DNA of 49,556 bases from Bacteroidales bacterium (lineage in GTDB: Bacteria; Bacteroidota; Bacteroidia; Bacteroidales; TTA-H9), in the NCBI GenBank assembly GCA_030656615.1, contig JAUSOY010000083.1, positions 122,966-172,521 on the forward strand, written 5' to 3'. The first letter of the stretch is position 1. Every line of letters starts with the position of its first letter. Shown here piece by piece: positions 1 to 8,617 of this stretch. A model generated the notes under the pieces. It saw only the letters and a program-made list of their open reading frames with translations. It was not told where the DNA came from and did not search any database. The position numbers and the translations under genes are program-made.

Positions 1-94
1 ATTTGATTCCGAGTGCTGTGGCTATTTCGGCCAATGTAGTTCCCTTAGGAAATTCCTGACGGGTGTTCGTGTTGGTGCAAATAATTTCTATCAT
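1..94 (-). CDS. Nucleoside kinase (uridine kinase-like) with N-terminal TGS-like domain, 5' end only
   Basis: Only the first 31 codons lie in the window; the gene runs off the left edge. Translation starts MIEIICTNTNTRQEFPKGTT and continues LAEIATALGIK. This is the beginning of a TGS/ubiquitin-like fold, as found at the N-terminus of the Bacteroidales nucleoside kinases that fuse a ThrRS-like TGS region to a phosphoribulokinase/uridine kinase domain. The ATG (92-94) overlaps the uvrA TGA in an ATGA arrangement, so the gene is probably translationally coupled to uvrA. No catalytic part is visible, and threonyl-tRNA synthetase also begins with TGS, so the call rests on the short start sequence and family knowledge. 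Confidence 0.55.
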   Translation of the reverse strand, partial: MIEIICTNTNTRQEFPKGTTLAEIATALGIK

Positions 95-2973
95 AAAATG
101 ATTTTTCTTTCAGCGAATAATTCTCTCAAATAATGGGCGGTATATCCGGCCCGGGAAGCAGCTACTTCTTCAGGGGTTCCTGTAGCAATTATATTGCCAC
201 CTTTTTCGCCTCCCTCGGGACCCAAATCTACAATATGATCGGCAACTTTAATAACTTCAAGATTATGTTCTATAACAAGAACGGTATTTCCTTTATTGGT
301 AAGACGTTGCAAAACATCAAGCAAAACTTTAACATCTTCAAAATGAAGACCGGTAGTGGGCTCATCCAGAATATAAAGTGTTTTTCCGGTATCGCGTTTC
401 GATAATTCAGCTGCCAGTTTTACCCTTTGGGCTTCTCCACCGGATAGCGTTGTAGATTGTTGCCCAAGGGTAATATATCCCAATCCAACTTCGTTCAGCA
501 TTTTGATTTTTTGCATGATTGAAGGGAAATTTTCAAAAAACAACAGACCCTGCTCTATAGTCATTTCGAGTACATCATTGATACTCTTGCCTTTGTAACG
601 CACTTCCAGCGTTTCGCGGTTATAACGTTTGCCTCTGCAGGTTTCACATTGAACATACACATCCGGCAGAAAGTTCATCTCTATACTTTTCAATCCGGCG
701 CCGCCACAATCTTCACAGCGCCCACCTTTAACATTGAACGAAAAGCGTCCGGGTTTATATCCTCTGATTTTTGATTCAGGAAGCAATGCGTATAAAGCAC
801 GGATTTCGTCAAATAATTTAGTATAAGTAGCTGGATTTGATCGCGGTGTCCGCCCGATAGGCGATTGGTCGATTTCGATGACTTTATCAATAAGCTTTAG
901 TCCTTCAATGCTGTCGTAAGCCAGCGGTTTTTTTTCTGATTTGTATATTGCCTGATTCAGAATGGGATATAGTGTTTCATTGATAAGGGTAGATTTACCG
1001 CTTCCCGAAACGCCTGTAATGCATATAAGCACGCCGAGAGGTATTTCCAGTGTTACGTTTTTAAGGTTGTTTCCACTGGCACCCTTTAAAATTAAGAGAT
1101 CTCCATTGCCTTTACGTCGATTTGATGGAATGCTTATTTCGCGACTGCCATTAATGTATTGGCAGGTGAGTGTGTTGAACTGCCGTAATTGTGCAGGAGT
1201 TCCTTGTGCTACAATTTTCCCGCCATGTACTCCGGCTCCCGGACCAATATCCAGAACATAATCAGCCGCTAAAATCATGTCTTTATCGTGTTCGACTACA
1301 ATAACCGAATTTCCTAAATCGCGTAAATCCTGAAGGGCTTTGATCAACCTCATATTATCACGTTGATGAAGGCCGATGCTTGGTTCATCCAGAATGTATA
1401 AAACACCCACCAATTGTGAACCTATTTGTGTGGCCAATCGTATGCGTTGACTTTCTCCGCCGGAAAGGCTTTTTGCAGGACGTCCGATGGTTAAATATCC
1501 CAGTCCTACTTCAAGCAAAAAAGATAAGCGGGTTTTTATTTCGCGAAGTATTTCAAAAGCAACATGTTTTTGCTTTTCATCCATTAGGTCGGGGACTTCA
1601 TCAACCCATTTGGCAAGCTTCTCAAGATCAAATTCAGAAAGTTGAGCGATGTTTTTTCCTCCAATGCGAAATTGCAGGGCCTCCCGTTTTAAACGGCTGC
1701 CTCCGCATTGAGGACATTGAATTTTATTCATGAAACCGCTGGCCCATTTCTTTATACTGGCCGAGCTGTTTTCGTCGCCCTGAGTAACAATAAAATTGAC
1801 GATGCCTTCAAAATTGAGAGTGTATGTGCTTACTATACCGTTGTATTCCTTGCGTATTTTGAAATTATCGTTGCTACCATAAAGAATCGTATCAATGGCT
1901 TCTTCGGGAATATCAGAAATGGGCGTGTCGAGTGTGAACTCATATCGAATGGCAATTCCTTCCAACTGATTAAATATCCAGTTATTTTTATACTCACCCA
2001 CCGGGCTGATTCCTCCTTTACGAATGCTTTTTGAAGGATCGGGAAATATTTTTAGAAGGTCGATTTCTGAAATTTGCCCCAGTCCGTTACATTTTTGACA
2101 GGCCCCATAAGGCGAATTGAACGAAAAGGAATTGGGTTCCGGCTCATCATAAGCGATTCCTGTAGTCGGGCACATGAGATTGCGTGAAAGAAAACGTAAT
2201 TGGCCGCTATCTTCATCAAGAATCATTAATATCCCTTTTCCGTATCGTAAAGCGGTTTGAACCGATTGTTTTATTCGCGCTTCCGATTTCTCGCTCACTT
2301 TAATTCTATCGATCATCAATTCAATGTCATGAATTTTATAGCGATCGGTTTGTGTCCCGGCTTCAAGATTTACGATTTCACCATCAATTCGTACTTTGGT
2401 AAAACCCTGTTTGCGGTATTGTTCAAAAAGTTCGCGATAATGACCTTTTCGGCCCTTGATAAGTGGAGCCAGTATCATCAAACGACGCTCATTATGGTCG
2501 GTGTGGATTAATTCCAGAATTTTTTGTTCCGAAAAACGCACCATTTTTTCTCCCGTATTATACGAATGAGCTTCTCCTACACGGGCATACAGAAGCCGTA
2601 TGAAATCGTATACTTCGGTAATGGTTCCTACCGTAGAACGTGGATTATTATTAGTCGATTTTTGTTCGATGGCTATTACAGGACTTAATCCTGTGATTTT
2701 ATCCACATCCGGACGTTCCAGGTTTCCAATAAATTGACGGGCATATGCGCTGAAAGTTTCCATATATCTCCGCTGGCCTTCGGCATAAATGGTGTCAAAA
2801 GCCAGACTGGATTTTCCGGAACCACTCAGTCCTGTAATAACAACTAACTGATTACGTGGAATGACAACATCGATATTTCTAAGGTTATGCACCCGCACAC
2901 CAGAAACCGTTAAAAAGCGGCTGTCGTTCGCGGGGTCATTGGTAATGATTCCGGGCTTTAATTCATCTCTCAT
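91..2973 (-). CDS. uvrA: Excinuclease ABC subunit UvrA
   Basis: Damage-recognition ATPase of nucleotide excision repair; a UvrA dimer loads UvrB at DNA lesions. The 960-aa product has full family length (about 940). It carries two ABC ATPase modules: Walker A GLSGSGKS at residues 48-55, a second GVSGSGKS in the C-terminal half, and signatures LSGGESQ and LSGGEAQ. The C-terminal zinc module is complete (CEDC...CETC). In the first zinc module the usual CxxC is CPTT (Cys268, Thr271), while the partner pair Cys292/Cys295 is intact. The ATG at 2971-2973 lies 14 bp after the lytic transglycosylase stop, and the TGA overlaps the next gene start, so the three genes look like one operon. Bacteroidetes often carry more than one UvrA; which paralogue this is cannot be decided here. 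Confidence 0.97.
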   Translation of the reverse strand: MRDELKPGIITNDPANDSRFLTVSGVRVHNLRNIDVVIPRNQLVVITGLSGSGKSSLAFDTIYAEGQRRYMETFSAYARQFIGNLERPDVDKITGLSPVIAIEQKSTNNNPRSTVGTITEVYDFIRLLYARVGEAHSYNTGEKMVRFSEQKILELIHTDHNERRLMILAPLIKGRKGHYRELFEQYRKQGFTKVRIDGEIVNLEAGTQTDRYKIHDIELMIDRIKVSEKSEARIKQSVQTALRYGKGILMILDEDSGQLRFLSRNLMCPTTGIAYDEPEPNSFSFNSPYGACQKCNGLGQISEIDLLKIFPDPSKSIRKGGISPVGEYKNNWIFNQLEGIAIRYEFTLDTPISDIPEEAIDTILYGSNDNFKIRKEYNGIVSTYTLNFEGIVNFIVTQGDENSSASIKKWASGFMNKIQCPQCGGSRLKREALQFRIGGKNIAQLSEFDLEKLAKWVDEVPDLMDEKQKHVAFEILREIKTRLSFLLEVGLGYLTIGRPAKSLSGGESQRIRLATQIGSQLVGVLYILDEPSIGLHQRDNMRLIKALQDLRDLGNSVIVVEHDKDMILAADYVLDIGPGAGVHGGKIVAQGTPAQLRQFNTLTCQYINGSREISIPSNRRKGNGDLLILKGASGNNLKNVTLEIPLGVLICITGVSGSGKSTLINETLYPILNQAIYKSEKKPLAYDSIEGLKLIDKVIEIDQSPIGRTPRSNPATYTKLFDEIRALYALLPESKIRGYKPGRFSFNVKGGRCEDCGGAGLKSIEMNFLPDVYVQCETCRGKRYNRETLEVRYKGKSINDVLEMTIEQGLLFFENFPSIMQKIKMLNEVGLGYITLGQQSTTLSGGEAQRVKLAAELSKRDTGKTLYILDEPTTGLHFEDVKVLLDVLQRLTNKGNTVLVIEHNLEVIKVADHIVDLGPEGGEKGGNIIATGTPEEVAASRAGYTAHYLRELFAERKIIL

Positions 2974-2987
2974 AGTGCAGGAAAGCC

Positions 2988-3953
2988 TTATGGGGTTGTG
3001 TTTCCGTTAACGCTTTCCCTGATAATTGCATCATAATCGGAGAAATTTCCAGTTGGAATTTTAAGCGTATAAATTCTTCCTGTTGACAAAATAGTGTCTG
3101 AAATCCAAGGATTAACTTCCCGGAGTAAACGGTATGAAATTCCATGTTTTTGAGAAAGTGTGACAAGACTGCCACCCGCAAAATCAATATTTTTAGTTTT
3201 TATCACCGGATACATCTGATCTTTACGGATTTTATAACCGTATTTTTCCGGATTTTCGAAAACAATTTTCATGGCTAAAATGCGGAAAAGGTAGCGCGAT
3301 GTTTCTGCATTCATGAACATCTCGTAATAATTATCCGTTTTCTGACTTTTAACGATGCGATCCATACGCGTGGTACCACCATTAAATGAGGCAGCGGTCA
3401 ATGTCCATGAATTATATCGCATATATGCTTTTTTAAAATATTTACTGGCGGCCTGCGTCGATTTTTCCGGATCATAGCGTTCGTCGATTTGTTCGCTCAC
3501 TTCCAGCTGATATTCCTTGGCCGTTTCTTTTAAAAACTGCCAGTATCCAGCAGCACCGGCAGGTGATACCTGATGAAGGAATCCGCTTTCTACCAGTACT
3601 ATATATTTAAAGTCATCAGGGATACCATTCTTTTTTAAAATGGGTTCAATCATCGAAAAATAACGATGAGCTCTTTTAAACAATAAGATGGATTGCGACT
3701 GCCAGTATGTATTAATCGTTAATTCCCGATCAAGGGCCTCGCGGACGTAAAACAGATTCAAAGGAACAGATTCTCCGGCGAAATCGATTTTCCGGGGAAG
3801 GGGAACAGAAATAGAATTTTCGCCCTGACTTTCAAAAAAACTATCATCAATATTTACGTCACTTTTACTTATTGTGGTGTGGATGAATAGAGCAGCAATC
3901 GTAAAAGCCGAAAAAAGAATAATGATAGGGATATGGAGATTTCTTTTATGCAT
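2988..3953 (-). CDS. Membrane-anchored lytic transglycosylase (MltD/Slt-like, family 1) with LysM-like C-terminus
   Basis: Cleaves the MurNAc-GlcNAc bond of peptidoglycan to give anhydromuropeptides in the periplasm. The 321-aa protein starts with a basic stretch and one hydrophobic segment (about residues 8-26, signal anchor or signal peptide). The SLT domain follows (about 95-240): catalytic Glu122 in VLVESGF, then SPAGAAGYWQF and AASFNGG, the classical family 1 motifs. Residues about 262-308 resemble one LysM peptidoglycan-binding repeat (LVTLSQKHGISYRLLREVNP). It is the first gene of the uvrA transcription unit, starting just after the rfbC terminator. The link with uvrA looks like chromosomal adjacency rather than shared function. 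Confidence 0.88.
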   Translation of the reverse strand: MHKRNLHIPIIILFSAFTIAALFIHTTISKSDVNIDDSFFESQGENSISVPLPRKIDFAGESVPLNLFYVREALDRELTINTYWQSQSILLFKRAHRYFSMIEPILKKNGIPDDFKYIVLVESGFLHQVSPAGAAGYWQFLKETAKEYQLEVSEQIDERYDPEKSTQAASKYFKKAYMRYNSWTLTAASFNGGTTRMDRIVKSQKTDNYYEMFMNAETSRYLFRILAMKIVFENPEKYGYKIRKDQMYPVIKTKNIDFAGGSLVTLSQKHGISYRLLREVNPWISDTILSTGRIYTLKIPTGNFSDYDAIIRESVNGNTTP

Positions 3954-3971
3954 AATCCTGATTTTGATTAA

Positions 3972-4006
3972 ATAAAAACGGCTGCAAAGTTAAGTATTTA
4001 CAGCCG
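3972..4006 (-). terminator. Intrinsic terminator after rfbC
   Basis: On the minus strand CGGCTG (4006-4001) pairs with CAGCCG (3984-3979). An inner AAA/TTT extension follows after one mismatch, and then comes a T-run (TTTTTATT, 3978-3971). It lies between the rfbC stop and the transglycosylase start, and separates the two units. Confidence 0.7.
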
Positions 4007-4032
4007 GATAAATATTTTAGAGATGAGAGTTT

Positions 4033-4578
4033 TTATAAAAACGGACTCACAAAATCATTGAATAAGGGTGATATTTTGTCTTTGTCACTTAAAATCGGAT
4101 GATTGTTGTTCCAGTTTATATTCAATTCAGAATCGTTCCATCGTATACTTCCTTCCGATTCTTTATTATACACATTCGTGCATTTGTAAAAAAACACCGT
4201 TTCGTCTTCCAGGGTCAAGAAACCATGAGCCATACCTTCAGGAATCCAGTACATGAATTTATTGGATTCGCTTAAAACAATGGATGCCCACCTTCCGTAC
4301 GTTTTACTGCTTTTGCGTAAATCGACGGCAACATCTAAAACGGCTCCCTTCATCACCCTCACTAGTTTCCCCTGAGCAAAAGGCGGTTTCTGAAAATGCA
4401 ATCCCCTGAGTACATTTTTCTGACTTTTAGATTCATTATCCTGTACGAAATGTACATCAACCCCTGCATTGATGAATTTATCCTGATTAAAAGATTCGAA
4501 AAAATATCCGCGTTCATCTTCAAAAACCTGAGGTTTTATAATTAATAGGCCGGGTATTTCAGTTTCTATAATTTCCAT
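4033..4578 (-). CDS. rfbC: dTDP-4-dehydrorhamnose 3,5-epimerase
   Basis: Epimerises dTDP-4-keto-6-deoxyglucose at C3 and C5 in dTDP-L-rhamnose synthesis, supplying rhamnose for surface polysaccharide. The 181-aa cupin matches family length. Visible family motifs are ERGYFFESF, VLRGLHFQ with catalytic His61, and the MYWIPEGMAHGFL barrel strand. The open frame extends 7 codons upstream to a TTG, but ATG at 4576-4578 is preferred because MEIIETEIPG is the usual family start. It has its own terminator. rfbA, rfbB and rfbD are not in the window, so the rhamnose pathway is split or another deoxysugar is made. Confidence 0.95.
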   Translation of the reverse strand: MEIIETEIPGLLIIKPQVFEDERGYFFESFNQDKFINAGVDVHFVQDNESKSQKNVLRGLHFQKPPFAQGKLVRVMKGAVLDVAVDLRKSSKTYGRWASIVLSESNKFMYWIPEGMAHGFLTLEDETVFFYKCTNVYNKESEGSIRWNDSELNINWNNNHPILSDKDKISPLFNDFVSPFL

Positions 4579-4635
4579 GCATTCCAAATTTGGAGTCAAA
4601 AATATGAATAATTACGGAGGCTATTGGAGACTTAG

Positions 4636-4672
4636 CGTTAAAAATCGAAATAAGAATCGCTATTTTTAAACG
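4636..4672. repeat. AT-rich imperfect inverted repeat between ccmF and rfbC
   Basis: CGTTAAAAAT (4636-4645) pairs with ATTTTTAAACG (4662-4672) with one bulged A. An inner CGA/TCG pair can extend the stem. It lies 66 bp beyond the ccmF stop and could end the ccmF transcript, but no T-run follows on the minus strand. The function is unproven. Confidence 0.35.
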
Positions 4673-4737
4673 TAGCTGACTATGAAGAAATCATTATGAT
4701 TCTTTTTCAAACAGGCAATGCATTGGAAAAGCAAGGC

Positions 4738-7107
4738 TTACTTTTTACGTCTCTTAATAATGGCTATTATCAGTCCTGTAAATGTTAAAATACATCCCAG
4801 CCAAATCAGATTGATATATGGATTGATAACTGCTTTAACAACGATGTAATCAACCTTTTCTTCAAAAACCGAAATGAAAATATTCCCGGGAGTGTCGCTG
4901 ATTTTTTCAAATCGAACACGGTATTTTTTATCGGCCATTTGCCCATCAATTTGGGTAACTTCCCTGTTTAGAACTTTATAGGTTGGTTTACAATAATATG
5001 TAAGCCCAACATTTCGATCGACCAGTTGAAAATGGGATACGATGGAAATATTATCGGGGTCTGGCTGACTATTCGATGATTCAAGTGATATGCTATCAAA
5101 AATAAGGTAACTCATTCTTACTGGAATCGTATCACCTTTAGATATCTCTGCATTTTCAATGAGGGGTGTTGACGTAGAAGAAGCATCAGCATAGCTTATG
5201 AATGTATAGATATCTCTCAGAAAAAGGCGTTTAGTAGAAGGATTATAAACATATCCCATTCGTTCGTTACGATTTACACTGGGCGTTACTTCAAATTCTT
5301 TTTTATAGCCTGAATTGTTTTTATTAAAGAATTCGAGTGTATAAAAACTTTCTCTTCCCTTGGTTTCTTTGCTCGAGTATGCAACGAAATAACTCCCCAT
5401 AGCAACTGTGTCATTCAGGATTAAAACCTGATTTTCTGAATTTGCTTTGCGGTTGCCCAAATTCATACCAGAAGTATTTTTCGATATAGTGGTTGAATTA
5501 CTAAAGGTAATGATGGTGCCTGTTATAAAAATTGCAAAGCCAAGATGGGTGAGCATACCCGCCGGATTAACGAATTTTTTTAGCATCGAAATCATTAAAT
5601 CTACAGATACAACAGCAGCAAAAACACTGGCGAATACAAAGATTGAATAGTAAAAGCCTTTACTCAAAATGCTGAATGACAATATAATGGTTATAACAAG
5701 AGCAATAATAGCTGCAATACTTATCCTCTTACTAAACACTCTTAAATCATTCGATTTATACCAAAGGTAAGATGCTGCACCAATAAATATTAATACAAGG
5801 AAAGTAAAAGGAAGTTGCCATTTATTATAAAATGCCACAACATTTAAAGGAGGTGCAAAATTGCTGCCAAAGATTCCGTTCCATACAGGAATAGAGGTTA
5901 CAAATATAATTTGGAAGGCTGAAAGTACGAGAATAAGTGCGCCGGCAAACATCCAGAATTCTCTCGTCCACGTATTTTCTGTGAAATTGGATTTTAGATG
6001 ACGATAATTTTTGATAATTAAAATGGCAGGTATCAGGAAAAATGTAGCCAGAATAATGTAAAGCTGAAGTATCATTCCGTTGGCCCCAAAGGAATGGGCA
6101 CTGGTTTCACCGAGTACGCCACTGCGGGTAAGGTATGTAGCATAAATTACCAAGAAATAGGCAAGGGGTGTGAAAATGACAGAAAAAAGGAGAGCATTTT
6201 TTTGTTTTCGGGCAATAAGCATGAAATGCAGGGCTGCAACAATAATCAACCAAGGCACCAAAGATGCATTTTCTACAGGATCCCAGGCCCAGAATCCACC
6301 AAATGTAAGCGAAACATATGCCCATAAGCCACCTAAAATGATGCCAACACCTAATGCTAAAACAGCAAAGGATGTCCATGGAAGGGCGGGTTTTATCCAT
6401 TCAGAATATTTTTTGGACCATAATCCGGCAACGGCAAAACAAAAGGGCACCAATACCGATGCATATCCCAGAAAAAGAGCAGGGGGGTGGGTAACCATCC
6501 AGTAATTTTCGAGCAATGGATTCAGACCATTGCCATCAACAAGTTGGGAAACATAATCAGCATTTTCGAAAATACTGTCTTTAACGGTATCGACGGTTTC
6601 GCGTAATAATAGAAATGGGCTTTGACCGATTTTAATAAACCCGAGATTCAATCCCAAGATGGTACTTGTGAGTAATGCCTGAGCCACTGAATATATTGCC
6701 ATGACATGTCTTTCCCATTCTCTGGCTGTAAAAAGAAGAACCAGTCCAATAAAAGATTGAAGCATTGTCCATATAAGAAATGAACCTTCCTGACCAGCCC
6801 AAAAAGACGAGATTATATATTGTAAGGGCAAATCTCGGGATGAATATTGCCATACATACTGGTATTCAAAATAATGATAATAAAGCATATGTAACATCAC
6901 GGCAGCTGCGCCAGCCAGAGATGCTGTATGGACTATAAATAATAATCGAGCTGTTTTTTTTAGACTTTTACGCTTTGACTCATCTTGCGTTTTCACACTC
7001 TGATAGTATAAGATAAATGCAAGAATGGCGGCAAAGAATGCTGCATAAATAAAAATACGCCCAAGTAAACCGGCGAGTAAGTGTTCTCCTACGTATTGAA
7101 TTTCCAT
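4738..7107 (-). CDS. ccmF: Cytochrome c biogenesis protein, CcmF/CcsA-type haem handling protein
   Basis: Membrane protein of the WWD haem-handling superfamily, which delivers haem to apocytochrome c outside the cytoplasmic membrane. The 789-aa protein is strongly hydrophobic, with about 14-15 segments. It shows FWAGQEGSFLIW (about 102-113), WMVTHPPALFLGY (His207 candidate haem ligand), and the tryptophan-rich WWD motif WAYVSLTF...FWAWDPVEN at 262-280. A soluble region at about 545-760 precedes a last C-terminal helix. System I partners (ccmA, B, C, E, H) are absent nearby, and it follows the flippase gene by 55 bp. Bacteroidetes databases often label this type CcsA; the GQEGS and WWD pattern fits CcmF better. 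Confidence 0.9.
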   Translation of the reverse strand: MEIQYVGEHLLAGLLGRIFIYAAFFAAILAFILYYQSVKTQDESKRKSLKKTARLLFIVHTASLAGAAAVMLHMLYYHYFEYQYVWQYSSRDLPLQYIISSFWAGQEGSFLIWTMLQSFIGLVLLFTAREWERHVMAIYSVAQALLTSTILGLNLGFIKIGQSPFLLLRETVDTVKDSIFENADYVSQLVDGNGLNPLLENYWMVTHPPALFLGYASVLVPFCFAVAGLWSKKYSEWIKPALPWTSFAVLALGVGIILGGLWAYVSLTFGGFWAWDPVENASLVPWLIIVAALHFMLIARKQKNALLFSVIFTPLAYFLVIYATYLTRSGVLGETSAHSFGANGMILQLYIILATFFLIPAILIIKNYRHLKSNFTENTWTREFWMFAGALILVLSAFQIIFVTSIPVWNGIFGSNFAPPLNVVAFYNKWQLPFTFLVLIFIGAASYLWYKSNDLRVFSKRISIAAIIALVITIILSFSILSKGFYYSIFVFASVFAAVVSVDLMISMLKKFVNPAGMLTHLGFAIFITGTIITFSNSTTISKNTSGMNLGNRKANSENQVLILNDTVAMGSYFVAYSSKETKGRESFYTLEFFNKNNSGYKKEFEVTPSVNRNERMGYVYNPSTKRLFLRDIYTFISYADASSTSTPLIENAEISKGDTIPVRMSYLIFDSISLESSNSQPDPDNISIVSHFQLVDRNVGLTYYCKPTYKVLNREVTQIDGQMADKKYRVRFEKISDTPGNIFISVFEEKVDYIVVKAVINPYINLIWLGCILTFTGLIIAIIKRRKK

Positions 7108-7162
7108 GAAAATTTAGCATTTAGTTCACCGCAAAGATATAGATAATACCATACCAAAATGC

Positions 7163-8434
7163 CTATTCTACGCTTTTCGCTTTCAATCGCAACTGCGCAA
7201 TAAACGAAATAAAATCCGCTGAGGTCGGAATAAAATCCGTTACCAGCGTATTTGTAACCCGACAAAAACGACTCATTAAATAAATCAGACTAGCAAGGTA
7301 AGATACGGATGTACACGAGGCGGCGGCTGGTAATCCAAATTTGGGTATAAAATAAATACCTGTTATAGCGATAAAAACTACCCCTATGGCCGAACCTACA
7401 GTATTATAAAAAGGCTTGCCACTTCCCGAAAAGTAATGACTAAAAACCATGCCCGTGGCAATAGCGAGGATTCCAGGGGATAAAAGTATCAGTGATAAAC
7501 GAACCCCTGTAAAACTCGCTCCAAAAACCCAGATTAGCGAACTTTCAGGAATTAGAAGTAATAGTCCAATTCCCAAAATGGTAAATAAAAGGCTGGCTTT
7601 GAAAAAGATAATTGTTATGCGTCTGTTTATCTCCATATCGGTTTGATTTGAGATGCTGGAATATTGGATTAGGGCAATACTTTTGCCAATGAGCCAAAGC
7701 CCTTCTGAGAGTTTTACCCCAACATCAAAACGACCCAAACTGGCCATTCCCCAACTGGCCTTCAGTAGATAATAACTAAGCCGATAGTTTAATGTCTGAA
7801 ACAAGCTTGCCAATTGGATGGAGCCTCCAAATTTCACTAAGTCGCGCAAACAGGATTTTAATTCAATGAATTTACCGAACGATAAATATTGAAGAGTGGT
7901 AAAAATACTGCTTAAAAACCCCAGTCCATATGAAATGTATAATGTATTTACAAAGGCATTTACGGTGGAGTTTTTTAAAATGAAAAAGCTGATGAACAGA
8001 CTGATGGGTAAACTAATCGATTGAATTAAAGTGCTGATATTAAATAAAGTAATGCGCTCGTGTCCTAAAAGAAACATTTGCTGGGTAGAGGTGGTAATTA
8101 ACAAAAGGCTTAAAAGAGCAGTATGTATAATGAATGCTTCTGGCAGCATTCCTAGTAGACTTAAAATCAGTGTACCAATGGATGTTGTTAGAAATCCCCA
8201 AATCAATGAAATGCTGTAAAGAGTGAAGTTATCTCTTTTAGAAGCCAGATAAACGAGGCTACTTCCACCAAAAAAGCCACTTAGGCCATGTAAAATGGCG
8301 ATGCCAATAATTAATAAACCAATTTCGCCAACACCATCAGCACCAAGTTGTCTAGCGTTCAGGATTAATACTGCAAAACCCGCAATAGCGGATAATAACC
8401 TTGTAAAGGCTGTACCTAGTATCTTTTTTAACAT
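7163..8434 (-). CDS. Wzx-like polysaccharide flippase (MOP superfamily)
   Basis: Predicted to flip lipid-linked oligosaccharides across the inner membrane. The 423-aa protein is nearly all hydrophobic helices (about 12), starting MLKKILGTAFTRLLSAIAGF, the usual N-terminus of Wzx/O-antigen translocases, followed by LNARQLGADGVGEIGL. The open frame begins with a TTG one codon upstream; the adjacent ATG (8432-8434) is chosen. It is first in a two-gene unit with ccmF. A TACATTTG -7-like box lies 15 bp upstream on the minus strand. Substrate is unknown. The rfbC and glycosyltransferase genes a few kb away suggest a dispersed surface-polysaccharide pathway. Confidence 0.85.
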   Translation of the reverse strand: MLKKILGTAFTRLLSAIAGFAVLILNARQLGADGVGEIGLLIIGIAILHGLSGFFGGSSLVYLASKRDNFTLYSISLIWGFLTTSIGTLILSLLGMLPEAFIIHTALLSLLLITTSTQQMFLLGHERITLFNISTLIQSISLPISLFISFFILKNSTVNAFVNTLYISYGLGFLSSIFTTLQYLSFGKFIELKSCLRDLVKFGGSIQLASLFQTLNYRLSYYLLKASWGMASLGRFDVGVKLSEGLWLIGKSIALIQYSSISNQTDMEINRRITIIFFKASLLFTILGIGLLLLIPESSLIWVFGASFTGVRLSLILLSPGILAIATGMVFSHYFSGSGKPFYNTVGSAIGVVFIAITGIYFIPKFGLPAAASCTSVSYLASLIYLMSRFCRVTNTLVTDFIPTSADFISFIAQLRLKAKSVE

Positions 8435-8448
8435 CAAAGTCGTTTATG

Positions 8449-8456
8449 CAAATGTA
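8449..8456 (-). promoter_or_regulatory. Candidate -7 box for the flippase-ccmF unit
   Basis: The minus strand reads TACATTTG, a full match to the Bacteroidetes -7 consensus TAnnTTTG. It ends 15 nt before the flippase ATG. No clear TTG -33 element is seen at the expected distance. Confidence 0.4.
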
Positions 8457-8496
8457 TCAATTATTCAGGATTTGGCGCATTTTGTTCAGAATAGGA

Positions 8497-8527
8497 TTGG
8501 TCGTCTAGTATTTGGAAATTATATTTG
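8497..8527 (+). promoter_or_regulatory. Bacteroidetes-type promoter for the lipoprotein gene
   Basis: TTG (8497-8499), a 20-nt gap, then TATATTTG (8520-8527), matching TTG-N(17-23)-TAnnTTTG. The inferred leader is about 84 nt before the GTG start at 8618. Confidence 0.55.
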
Positions 8528-8617
8528 TTATATATATCATAAAACAAAGAAAAACAGACAAATACGATTTTGGCCTTAAAGTTGTTATATTGATAAAAGC
8601 ACATAAATTACCGAATT

